Assembly: GCF_963678635.1 (NCBI RefSeq)
Contig: NC_087069.1
Coordinates: 38,959,076-39,023,075 of the forward strand
Reading direction: 5' to 3'
Length of the DNA stretch: 64,000 nt
DNA from: Symsagittifera roscoffensis
Taxonomy: Eukaryota > Xenacoelomorpha > Acoela > Convolutidae
Shown: positions 14,001 to 22,205 of the stretch, one piece after another
How the letters are laid out: each line of letters opens with the position of its first letter
How positions within the stretch are numbered: position 1 is the stretch's first letter
Position numbers and translations under genes: made by a program
The notes under the pieces: generated by a model
The model's database searches: none
The model's input: the letters and a program-made list of their open reading frames with translations, nothing else
Told to the model about the DNA's origin: nothing

Positions 14001-14215
14001 TCCTAAAAATCAGTAAAAGAAGTGGGAAAAAGCAGCCTGGCATTTCCTATCACGGATTCTATGATGAGCGAAAAATGTGGCCCGGACAAATGTATAAAAC
14101 GAGGCTTCCAGAAGATACTAGAGTAAAACACGAAGAGACTATGTTTCAACGAAAACCAGATGAGAAACCCCAGTTCAAAGGGAAAACTACAATATACAGT
14201 CATTTGGTGAAGTAG
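4860..14215 (+). CDS. Four-exon host gene, protein of unknown function (about 285 aa from ATG 4869)
   Basis: Four open segments can be joined with matching splice phases: 4860-5031, 7552-7673, 7994-8204 and 13854-14215 (stop TAG 14213-14215). Donors are ACAG/GTGGGA, GAG/GTATAA and AAAA/GTAAGT. Acceptors are TTGCTGCAG, CTTTTAAG and CTTTTTTAG. Phases run 1, 0, 1, so each junction keeps the frame. From ATG 4869 the product is about 285 residues; the frame is open back to the acceptor at 4859, so earlier exons are possible. The protein has a charged start, a segment with HPADLRLTVKDKVRVPG, an acidic run (about residues 96-104), a Gln/Gly-rich low-complexity stretch and a basic C-terminus. There is no signal peptide or membrane segment. 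I do not recognise the family. Confidence 0.7.
5873..6049. repeat. Fold-back (inverted) repeat, about 177 bp
   Basis: The arms pair over most of their length. The left arm contains GTTTCGTTGTCAGTGTCCAC and the right arm its complement near 6014-6032, flanked outside by AAAAATCGATT and its complement. The centre carries repeats of ATTATAATCGAT. This looks like a small palindromic MITE. Related ATTATAATCGATT material recurs at 6540-6740 and 59255-59370. Confidence 0.65.
6240..6400. repeat. G-rich low-complexity tract
   Basis: A long uninterrupted G run at about 6247-6264 is followed by more G runs (GTGGGGGAGAGGAG, TTAGGGGGGGAG) on the same strand. It could form G-quadruplexes in the transcript of the host gene. 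Run lengths in such tracts are prone to sequencing error. Confidence 0.5.
7552..7673 (+). CDS. Host gene exon 2
   Basis: 122 bp between acceptor TTGCTGCAG and donor GAG/GTATAA. It enters in phase 1 and leaves in phase 0. It encodes about 40 basic residues (KTLKRALLHPADLRLTVKDK and onward). The other forward frames are interrupted, and the frame matches exons 1 and 3. Confidence 0.7.
7994..8204 (+). CDS. Host gene exon 3
   Basis: 211 bp between acceptor CTTTTAAG and a strong donor AAAA/GTAAGT. It starts in phase 0 and ends in phase 1. It encodes an acidic start (TDEDDEEDEDER), a short helical stretch, a repeat-like KGQAQGQGELQG segment and a Ser/Asp-rich end. Confidence 0.7.
8205..13853. other. 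Intron 3 of the host gene
   Basis: A 5.6-kb AT-rich intron. It contains poly-T tracts near 9480-9530, a short TCATTTGTATT tandem repeat at about 11600-11668, and one copy of a dispersed repeat (about 11340-11830). About 95 bp before the next exon, near 13760-13780, a sequence resembling the start of exon 4 (TTTCAAACCCAATGCCAAAA) suggests a small local duplication. No gene seen. Confidence 0.45.
11340..11830 (+). repeat. Dispersed repeat, copy 1
   Basis: Matches, with substantial divergence, the reverse complement of about 59690-60185. Shared phrases include CTGATACGAGCAG, TTCTAAATTGGTTGAA, GCGTAAGCGGA and GCCATAATTGAT. Neither copy has a sustained reading frame, so this is an old non-coding repeat of unknown type. 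Confidence 0.6.
13854..14215 (+). CDS. Host gene exon 4 (last coding exon)
   Basis: Acceptor CTTTTTTAG is followed by two bases that complete the split codon from exon 3. The frame is then open for 119 codons to TAG 14213-14215. The product is basic and rich in Lys, Pro and Tyr (for example YHGFYDERKMWPGQMYKTR). An alternative acceptor (TTTTCAAG, 8 nt later) would not keep the phase. A 3' UTR should follow, but no clear AATAAA site was settled on. Confidence 0.7.
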
Positions 14216-16317
14216 ATTATGAAAACCAGATTCATTTGAAAATTCTTTTCAAATTAAAAACTTGAAAACAGCAATTTTTTTATGTTTAAGACATTGCGAT
14301 CAACTGGCAAGCTTAACAAGGATAGTGATTTGCTGTGCCAGCAGCACAGGAAGCTTAGACAAAAAAGTTAAAACCAAAACAAATTTTTTTGAATGTGTTT
14401 TTTTTTCATTTGGGATTGGTGGACCTATACCAAAGCTAAATATTCACCTAAACTGAAGTAATCAGTAAAAATAGCAAATTCGGTTGATTCAACAGAAGTT
14501 CTCTTCAAAAAAAAAACAAAAAAAATTTTTAATCAATTTTTCCCGAAGAAGCTGCTAAAAGAAACACTGAAAACTCACTTTTCTGGAGTTAATCTGTTTT
14601 CGCGGTCTAACTTTAATTATAAGTTTTTTCTATTAGCCTTTTTTAAGCCTGCATGCTCGCTTTATTATTTGATATTCCAATGATTACAATGATTTTTTAG
14701 TGACTGATTTGCTTGGAAAAAATTTGACAAAAAAACCTATCCGATGACAAAAGTTCTTCATAGTTTTAGTCCTCGGAATAAAAATTAACCTCTAAATGCA
14801 TGCCGAGTAGAGACTTTTTATTAAAAAATTTTCAAAAAATATCAAAATAATTGTAATTTTCAAATATGCAAAAAAATCCAACAAGATATGATTTTTTTTC
14901 AGAAAACTAGAGTTTTTGACAGAAATTCTTAGAAAATACTGCTGACCAAAAATTGTGTAGCACTAGAAAAAACCGTTTTTCAATCTATTCTCTACTTTTC
15001 TACCATATGCATCTTCTACTAAACATACCAACCACAAACCTATGCTATTTCGATTTGACGCATCGATAACATGATCTTTTGAAGTGCTAATTTTAATCGA
15101 TTGAAAAGTGTAAAGTGATAAGTAGAATGTCATGGAACCTCTAAAAAAATGTCCAAAGCCCCCATCTCCGGCTACGTTCACGCTGCAAAACTCTCTGCGC
15201 TTTATGTTTTGATAAAATCGACCGGATTGGTATTGCTAGCTCTCCTTCTTTGATTGATAGTTCTTGTCAATTTTTTGTCTGCTATATTTGATAGAGTAAA
15301 ACAATTAGTAACTACCGAATAATTAATTAATAGAATTTTCCGTCCTCATTTCATTGTTTTCTTGTTTTCGTTTTTAATGTCAGTGCTTTCTGCGTTTCGT
15401 CAGCTGAGTTTTTTTTCGCAATTGAAGCCATTCTGTTGCGTTTTAATTATCAGGAAGCCATCAATAATAATGTCTATCTTGACTTTTATTGTCTTACAGA
15501 GGCGGTTTAGCATCCAGTACGCAAGATGACGCAGGCAAACAACTTTTTTTACTGGGAAAATTTTAGGAGAAAATAAATGAACTCATATTCCAAAAGTGGC
15601 CATCGTTCCCGTGTGACAAGTAAACGTTTCTTTAAATAAACTCCTTGATGCACTTGAAATCTTATATATTAAAACCTTTGGTGCAATTTGAATTTGAGGA
15701 TTAAAAAAACCAATAAACAGAATAAGGAAATAAATTTTCGTAGCCGAATATTTTCGCAATTTTGGTCCAACAAATTTCAAGATAGAAGAGAAATTAACTC
15801 TTTGCAAATTATTTTTTGAAAAACAAAATCGTGAATTAACAAAAATTTTACCACAGTTTTTCTCAAATATTTGAAATTTCTCTTAAAGTAATATTCAATT
15901 CATGAGTGTAATTGAAAAAATAATTAAACAAGCTTCTCATGTTTTTCTGACTGAGGATGATCAAATTTTTCAGCTGAACAAAAATTGAAATAAATTTCCT
16001 GTTCATTCCGAGTTGAAAGTTTTCACATACGGAAGGGTGTAATTCTCCATGAATTTATATTTCAATCGTGTTTTGAATCGTCTCGAATAGAGTATTCCTT
16101 TCCTCCATTCGCTTGCCACGTAAATTGCTCATCCTTTTCCCCCTCAAGTTGCTGATTCTTTTGCCTCTTAAACTGGATACCCTCTTACCACGCAAGTTGT
16201 TTCCTCGTTCTAAAATATATTTTTAGTTCTTAGGATAATTCAGTAATGGCGAAAGGTTTGTCTAAGAGTCAATTCTCTAAAATCATTGTCACTGATGGAC
16301 TAAAAAAATTTTGGTGA
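14216..16317. other. Intergenic stretch
   Basis: AT-rich with only short chance frames. A weak repeat of CCACG(T/C)AA(A/G)TTG occurs at about 16110-16200. I see no exon supported by both splice sites and frame. Confidence 0.4.
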
Positions 16318-17690
16318 CTGCTCGACTAGCATATTTCTCGACTAGCATAAAAGTTTGAAAACATGAAAATGTGTCGACTAGCATAAATTTGATAGCTTTT
16401 TTTTGCTCAGAAATACAAAACAACAATAATAAGCTGTTCAAATTGACCCAAATTTGCATTTCTGAGAAAAAAACTTTGAGCAAATGAGAAATTAAGCAAT
16501 CAACTAGCAAATTAAATGGATCAACTTAACAATCGTACGCCCACCCCCTCCCCCCACAACAATTCTCTCACAAGAATGATTTTGATTTCTCAACAGAAAT
16601 CTAATTTAAAGTATTTCTTTATAGGGGCGGATTAAACAAATTTTATCGATCAAATTAACACTCTCCGCACCCCATATAGACCAAGTTAAGATCCTCCACA
16701 CCAGCTATCAATGTAAATTAAAATTACAAAACGCTGCAAGTAAAATGCAGCGCTTTTGGCCGAAAATTCGAAAGTTTTTGGGGAGGGAGGAGGATGTGAA
16801 TTTGATCAAAATTAATTAGAAAGTTTGTCCGAAATGCATATTTTACACCGAAATAATTTTCAAAATTACAACGTGGCTAAGGGGGATAGTCTACGGCAGG
16901 GGCGGATCTAGGATTTTCTCGAGGGGGGGCGGATTTTCCAAAAATTTTCCAAAATTTTGACGACCTTTTTTTTTTTTTAGGTCGACCAAATTGATTTTTC
17001 GAGATCTCCCAAAGCACTGTTTTGCCCCTATTTTGGCAAAATTTTCTGCGCCGCAGGCAAATTTTAGAAAAAACAGTCAAAAAAGCCGTTTTTGGGCACT
17101 TTTTGAAAAATTTTGACAAAAAAATTGCGTTTTTTTGGCGCGCGCTCCCCCTCAAAGTTAGTATATATTGGCGCCAAAGGCGCCTTTAGAAAAATTTTAG
17201 GGTCGGTCCGCCAAAAATGGATTTCTGAAAAAGTATCAAAGGGGGGACCCTTTGGGTCGGCAGGGGTTCGAATCCCTGAGAAGGGGGGCGTCCGCAACCC
17301 CCGCCCCCCCCTAAATCCGCCCCTGGTCTACGGTACGTCACTTGGAGGGGGGATATAGTTAATGAGATTTTGGAACTGTTTTGTTGATCCATACTTTGCG
17401 TTTATGGGTTTAGTTTTGTCGGTATTTGTTTCACTTGCGAGAGCAAGGGACTTGCTTGAATTTTCTGTTTGGATTTTTATGCTAGTCGATACATTTTTCA
17501 AGGATCTTGCTAACTCCCCCTATGGTACCTTGTAACGAATAACCCCTTAAAGAGAAAGAATGGAACAGATAAGCATAAGCGAATTTTGTACCTTGTTAAC
17601 TATTCCCCCCCCCCCCCCCCATATCCTATTTCAACTTTAAACATTTTATGCTAGTCGAGCTTTATGCTATTCGATACACCGCCGCGATCT
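16318..17690. repeat. Region bounded by inverted TCGACTAGCATA clusters
   Basis: Three direct copies of TCGACTAGCATA lie at 16322-16333, 16338-16349 and 16374-16385. Three inverted copies (TATGCTAGTCGA, one variant) lie at 17478-17489, 17647-17658 and 17663-17674. This looks like a repetitive element with sub-terminal inverted motifs into which the hAT-type MITE at 16897-17325 later inserted. The interior has no coding capacity. A run of about 18 C lies near 17605-17622. Confidence 0.45.
16897..17325. mobile_element. hAT-type MITE with 8-bp target duplication
   Basis: The 429-bp element starts CAGGGGCGGATCTAGG and ends with the complement CCTAAATCCGCCCCTG. It is flanked on both sides by GTCTACGG (16889-16896 and 17326-17333). 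Terminal CAGGG and an 8-bp duplication are typical of the hAT superfamily. There is no transposase, so it is non-autonomous. Open frames across it are by-products of its composition. A decayed relative lies at about 62892-63203. Confidence 0.85.
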
Positions 17691-18242
17691 ACAACAAAGC
17701 TTTGAAAATTCCAATTACCCTGTAAAATATCTGAGTTTAGTCTTCGGCAAATTTATTTGACAAACAAAATCTACCTAGGTAGAAACGACATAGCATTGAG
17801 AAAGTTTTTTTTTTTTCGTAAAACTTAATTTGAAAACAAAATTTTTGCTAGGTTGCCTCCATTCAACCTAAAATAAAGTGTGCCGTTTCATTTTTCCGAT
17901 TGGGTGAAATCAAAATTCCACATATGCATTGCTGTAGCCAAAAATGGATACGAATTTTTTAACATATTTTATTGCTTTTTATGACTACTATACATATCGA
18001 AGCAAATCTGATTTTGTATGCCTAAAATTTTGATTAAGTCTGCTCATCAATTTTTTTGGCTTGCAACATAAGATAATACTCTTTTACATAAAATCTGAAA
18101 AATTGTCCCCATCAACAATTTGCCAAAAGTTTCCATCAAGATTTCCTTTCCTAGAGTAAAAAAAAAAACGCGGAGAAAATTGGAAAACAACTGGAGATGC
18201 GGTCTTTTTTTTCTAAATATAATTTACGTATAAAGACATTTT

Positions 18243-18338
18243 GGATCTACTTAACAATCTCCATCCCCCCTTTTTTTAAGAAAGGGGGGAGATTCTTTAG
18301 TAGGTACGATAGGGGGGGGGAGATTGTTAAGTGGATCT
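18243..18338. repeat. Short palindromic repeat, about 96 bp
   Basis: GGATCTACTTAACAATCTCC at 18243-18262 pairs with GGAGATTGTTAAGTGGATC at 18320-18338, with C and G runs between them. Similar GATCAAxTTAAC...CTCC phrases occur at about 16515 and 16650-16700, suggesting a local repeat family. Confidence 0.5.
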
Positions 18339-18569
18339 GACATTTTTTCTTCAAAGTTCAATTTTTGTTCTGTTTTGAAACAGCTAACGCTTTGTATTAA
18401 TTTTTTTTGAAAAATTGTCTATTTTTTAGAAAGAAAATTATCAATAAATTTTACAGGGCAGTTGCACAGTTTTTGATTGTTCCAATCAGCAATTAGTTTC
18501 GAGATTTTCCGGTCATTTTTCTGGCAAGAGACGAAAATTCATTGCGAGTGACAGTTGGCCGCAAAATAC

Positions 18570-18979
18570 TGGAACCTGATCTAAACTACATTTTATGATT
18601 GGATAAATTAGATATTTTACCAATGTAAAGTATTTAATATTAACCAATCATGATCCATCTAACTAACAATCCACTTATTTGTAAGTGCTGAAATTACTTG
18701 TAATTTCAGCACCAGAGAGATTTGAATTTAACTTAGAAATTAGTTGAACTCTCCCGAGTACTTCAGCAGCCGCAATAAACCAGTATACCCTAGATCTATT
18801 GAGCCTAGCAGAGACTAGTTAAACAACCTGAGACTAGACAGTATAAGAGTAAGATTAGGATCGGTATTAGACTAAGAAGTTGCACGAACCTATCCGGCCG
18901 AAAATAAGATAGCGTGACGAGCAGACGGTGTACCCTATCCGAAATTACTCTATGAGTTATACCCATCGGTCCTAACTCA
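18570..18979 (+). repeat. 5' LTR of element A
   Basis: 410 bp, TGGAACC...AACTCA, identical to the 3' LTR except one C/T difference (AGACAGTATAAG versus AGACAGCATAAG). It contains a perfect 28-bp palindrome (18685-18712), paired ATGATTGG / CCAATCAT boxes in the U3-like part, and AATAAA at 18774-18779 as a candidate poly(A) signal. A clear TATA box or start site could not be assigned. Confidence 0.95.
18685..18712. repeat. Perfect 28-bp palindrome inside the LTR
   Basis: The arm GTGCTGAAATTAC is followed by a 2-nt loop and its exact complement. It is present in all four LTRs (18685, 37173, 39394, 57850). In the B LTRs one position changes, but as RNA this would be a G-U pair. It may be a protein-binding site or an RNA hairpin in the LTR transcript. 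Confidence 0.7.
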
Positions 18980-18981
18980 TC

Positions 18982-18999
18982 TGGTGCGACCATAAGTCT
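18982..18999 (+). other. Primer binding site of element A
   Basis: TGGTGCGACCATAAGTCT begins two bases (TC) after the LTR end, where a tRNA 3' CCA would pair with TGG. The same sequence is in element B. I could not match it to a standard nuclear tRNA 3' end; the TCGAAC that would pair with a T-loop comes one base early. Confidence 0.6.
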
Positions 19000-19066
19000 C
19001 GAACAAGACCTTAATAGCTTAGAATTAACCAATAATAGATTAGAATTTAGACAAAACATTTACAAA

Positions 19067-19300
19067 ATGTTTTACGACAATAATTTAATCGAAATGTCTC
19101 TACGACTCAATAGATCAGAGCCAATATTCCGAACGATAACAGAACTACCCGGAATTGGAAGAAGACCTCGAACCAGAGACGACATACGACAAAGCAGAAA
19201 CTTACCATATAGTTATATGATAGTTCGGCAAAAGCCAGAACAAACTTTTGTATTTAGAATACTACTAGCAATGAATTTAGATTTTCATTTGCAAACATAA
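19067..19300 (+). CDS. ORF0 of element A, small arginine-rich protein (77 aa)
   Basis: This is the first reading frame after the primer site. It is unknown in ordinary Ty3/gypsy elements. The 77-residue product has no membrane segment and is basic in the middle (LPGIGRRPRTRDDIRQSRN). Compared codon by codon with the copy in element B, there are 13 changed codons, 10 silent and 3 replacements (residues 2, 24 and 37), which is strong evidence for coding selection. Length, start and stop are the same in both. The position just downstream of the LTR suggests translation from the full-length transcript. Function unknown; small basic regulators of RNA export or transactivation in complex retroviruses are only an analogy. 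Confidence 0.75.
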   Translation: MFYDNNLIEMSLRLNRSEPIFRTITELPGIGRRPRTRDDIRQSRNLPYSYMIVRQKPEQTFVFRILLAMNLDFHLQT

Positions 19301-20227
19301 AATTTTGAAGTCAATCTTCAAAATCATTTCAGGTGCTAAACAAAATTATTAATATACAATAACGATTGATAAAAAGATCTCAGATCGTTTTTCTAAATTC
19401 TGCAGTAATATACAAAACATGTTTGAAAAATATTTATTGAAAAATCAAAATAAAAATTAGTAGCATGACAATAAACGGTTAGTAATTATAAATCATCCTG
19501 TTGTTCCAGCTTCATCGCCTAAACATAACAGCATTCATAAGCTCACTAATATCATAAAAATACTAAATCTATTCTTTACACAAATTTAAAACATTTTAAA
19601 CTTAATTTCACTTAATTTTAAAATCAGATCATCAAGGCTTATCCTTGGATCTTAAATCATTTTCTATTTAATTAAATTTAAAACTTGATCATCAAGGCCT
19701 ATCCTTGGATTAAAAAGAACAACTTTGTTCTCCCCCACCCACTTAACTAGTGTCTAACGACCTCAAACGTCGATTCACTATCCAACCCTTTCTAAAAACC
19801 CAGGACTAATAGAAATTTTTGAACAAAACTAATCATTCAAATTAGGATAAACAGTGAAGAACTTCGGTTATTCATCCTTCACTTGATCCCCCCTCTTACC
19901 AGACCCAGGATAAATCTTAAACTTAGTAAGTTTAAAATAGTATCTAACGAACTACTCGCGTTCTAATTATACCTGAACCTTGTGGATCGATTTACTATTC
20001 TCCAACCCTGAACACAATAACTACCCTTAAGTAAGATTAAGTAAGTTAACACCTTAGCTTATACTATCCACGAGAAAGTATAAAATCATTCTTCGGAATC
20101 GATATACTTTTCTCCCCAACCCTGAACAAATAGACCCAGGTTAGGCTAACAAAAAAATCGTAAGGACTAACAGTTTAAGCAAATTGAAATCATTTAACAA
20201 CCTTTTGCATCCGTCATCCTAAACCTT
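19301..20227 (+). promoter_or_regulatory. Structured 5' leader of element A
   Basis: About 930 nt without a long frame but full of short stems conserved in element B: a twice-repeated block containing ATCAAGGC(T/C)TATCCTTG (19627-19650 and 19687-19710, 60 bp apart), a 6-bp stem AGAACA/TGTTCT near 19716-19731, TAGTG/CACTA (19748-19780), GTGAAG/CTTCAC with a UUCG loop (19854-19882), AATAGTA/TACTATT (19936-19999), and AGAAAGTAT/ATACTTTTCT with a UUCG loop (20073-20113). Between the stems recur CCAACCCTGAAC and ACCCAGG. This is probably a packaging, dimerisation or translation-control RNA. Confidence 0.65.
20031..20046 (+). promoter_or_regulatory. Candidate 5' splice donors in the leader
   Basis: Two donor-like sites ten bases apart, AA/GTAAGA at 20031 and AA/GTAAGT at 20041, are both kept in element B. 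They lie upstream of ORF1, the right place for a donor used to make spliced mRNAs for env and the other downstream frames. No transcript evidence. Confidence 0.35.
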
Positions 20228-20695
20228 ATGTCATTTAAAAACCTAGGAAATAAACAAACAATCGTTTTACACAATTGTGAAATAGATAATAAAAAATACG
20301 ACCTTGTAATCACACCTCATACACAAACAGTTGGATACATTAGAACAAAACGACAAACATTAAAGAGAAAAATAATAACTAAACAAAGACAAATAACACG
20401 AAAAAGATTTTCAAAAAATCGAAACGCATTTTCAGAATCAGAAACCAACAGTTTAGACGAACTTTATAAACTAAAAGAATCAATAGATAAAAATTGCCCA
20501 ATTCACGATCAATTATATTTCTCTGACTCAGAAACAACTTCAAATTCATCAAAAAGAGGTAAAAGAAGAATAAAAAAGCAGTATAAACACAAACCAGTAC
20601 ATTTATACAATTGGAATCAACCAATTAGACACATTGATAATTACATATTAACAGTCATCGAACAAAAAAATGAGCTCAACGCACACCCCAGGTGA
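20228..20695 (+). CDS. ORF1 of element A, basic protein (155 aa)
   Basis: 155 residues with a dense Lys/Arg block (about residues 40-62) followed by a Ser/Glu-rich part and a second basic patch (KRGKRRIKKQYKHK, about residues 108-121). There is no membrane segment or zinc motif. It differs from the element B copy at only 6 residues. Its 3' end overlaps the ORF2 start by 26 nt in another frame, in both copies. It is an extra gene ahead of gag, with no family I recognise. Its composition suggests RNA binding or nuclear localisation. Confidence 0.75.
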   Translation: MSFKNLGNKQTIVLHNCEIDNKKYDLVITPHTQTVGYIRTKRQTLKRKIITKQRQITRKRFSKNRNAFSESETNSLDELYKLKESIDKNCPIHDQLYFSDSETTSNSSKRGKRRIKKQYKHKPVHLYNWNQPIRHIDNYILTVIEQKNELNAHPR

Positions 20696-22205
20696 AGAAA
20701 GTCCAGATGATGATGATATTTTCCCCTTTCTCGTAGATGCAACCACTGATAGAGGACAGCATATATTCTGCAAAAATTTACTCTTAAATTTGTTTGAACC
20801 CGGAATCAGTCCATGTAAAACAGAGTTCCCAGATGTAAAAATCAAAAGACAAATTATCGATCACTATCTAAAAGATATATGTAACCTAACACAACAATAC
20901 GGAATCTACTCCATAGAATTCAGCTCACCAAACCAGAATCACAGTAAATATATAATTCAAACAGACGACCTTGATTTAGAATTCTCAAAAGTATTCTCAG
21001 AATATATAAAAAGCATCCAATATCATAACTCACAAAGAGCAAACTCCATATTCACCAATGAAGTTTTTGCGATAATATATAGTTATATCTCGATATTAGA
21101 AAACGAAATCCAGATACCAAATGTCTCACCGACAGAAACATCTAAACATATAAGAGTACGACATGAAATCACACTACTCTCTAGTTTTCTAAATATATTT
21201 AAAGAAAATTTCACGATAGATGAAGTTTCACAACATACAAAACACGACCTACAAAAAATCTTGGCATGGTTCATAATAGATTATTTCACACATAATATTG
21301 ATTTAATTTCACAAGCAAGAAAAAATTTTAGACCCCAAAACTCAAACAATGATACTGCCATCACAGAACAATCAGACTATGTTTGGGACCCCGAATGGTC
21401 TCATCCCGCATCCATAAACTTCCCACAATCAATCTCAAGTCAAGCAATAAGTACGATATCTTATGTAAGAGATTATGTACGAGTAATACCATTAACCATT
21501 GATGCAACACCATTAAACTATAATACATTTTTACCCAATATGCAAAATAATAGTTTAAACTCTACAGTCATACACAATGAAAACCTCAATGGAACTAGGA
21601 ATCTTACTCAACAAGATATCCAGACACCATCACACTTCATAAATGAAGAAATCGTACACACAACAACTACACAACAAAGTATTTCACCAATACGTCCAAA
21701 CTTAACAACACCAAGAAATACAAATCCTTCACAAACACAGGTAACATTACAATCAACCGTTAAACCTTCGGTTGCCCCAAAATATTCACACATGGATTAC
21801 CAAACATACAGACCCATGACAATACCGCCAAAAACACGCAAAAGGTTCACTAGAAACAACTTTGCAGACCATAATTATAATTACACACATCCATCAAAAA
21901 CAAATTATCAACCACGAAAAAATTTTAGTAATTATACAAGATCTCGAAACTGGGATAACCCAATGGCACCACCTAATTCAGTAAATTTCCAAACAAATTA
22001 CATCCTCCACAGGATCGTAGTGAAAACTATCCATTTTTTCAACAAAATAAAAATAAAAAACAAACATCTTATCAAATGGATTACTTATCCTCAGATGATG
22101 ATTTCTTACAACCAGATATATTTACACCCTATAATCAAGAATATCGTGGACAAGGAATACAGAAACCACATACATATAATAGAATTTTTTCTCCACAACC
22201 AATAG
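20670..22205 (+). CDS. ORF2 of element A, pre-Gag protein (511 aa)
   Basis: It starts ATG within ORF1 and runs 511 codons. The N-terminus is acidic (EESPDDDDIFPF). Residues of about 20-230 look folded and helical with regular hydrophobics and match copy B closely. The C-terminal part is Asn/Thr/Gln-rich and basic. The last 130 nt overlap gag-pol in another frame. Between the two copies a +1 and a +5 length difference about 50-60 nt apart shift the reading of a linker near residues 420-450 and then cancel. It may be a separate protein, or an N-terminal Gag region once continuous with gag. Family not recognised. Confidence 0.7.
   Translation: MSSTHTPGEESPDDDDIFPFLVDATTDRGQHIFCKNLLLNLFEPGISPCKTEFPDVKIKRQIIDHYLKDICNLTQQYGIYSIEFSSPNQNHSKYIIQTDDLDLEFSKVFSEYIKSIQYHNSQRANSIFTNEVFAIIYSYISILENEIQIPNVSPTETSKHIRVRHEITLLSSFLNIFKENFTIDEVSQHTKHDLQKILAWFIIDYFTHNIDLISQARKNFRPQNSNNDTAITEQSDYVWDPEWSHPASINFPQSISSQAISTISYVRDYVRVIPLTIDATPLNYNTFLPNMQNNSLNSTVIHNENLNGTRNLTQQDIQTPSHFINEEIVHTTTTQQSISPIRPNLTTPRNTNPSQTQVTLQSTVKPSVAPKYSHMDYQTYRPMTIPPKTRKRFTRNNFADHNYNYTHPSKTNYQPRKNFSNYTRSRNWDNPMAPPNSVNFQTNYILHRIVVKTIHFFNKIKIKNKHLIKWITYPQMMISYNQIYLHPIIKNIVDKEYRNHIHIIEFFLHNQ

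Noticed and set aside
16877-17358. Several 68-92-codon frames on both strands of the MITE
   Set aside because: They overlap each other in several frames within a short non-autonomous element and lack any known domain; they arise from its GC-rich ends.
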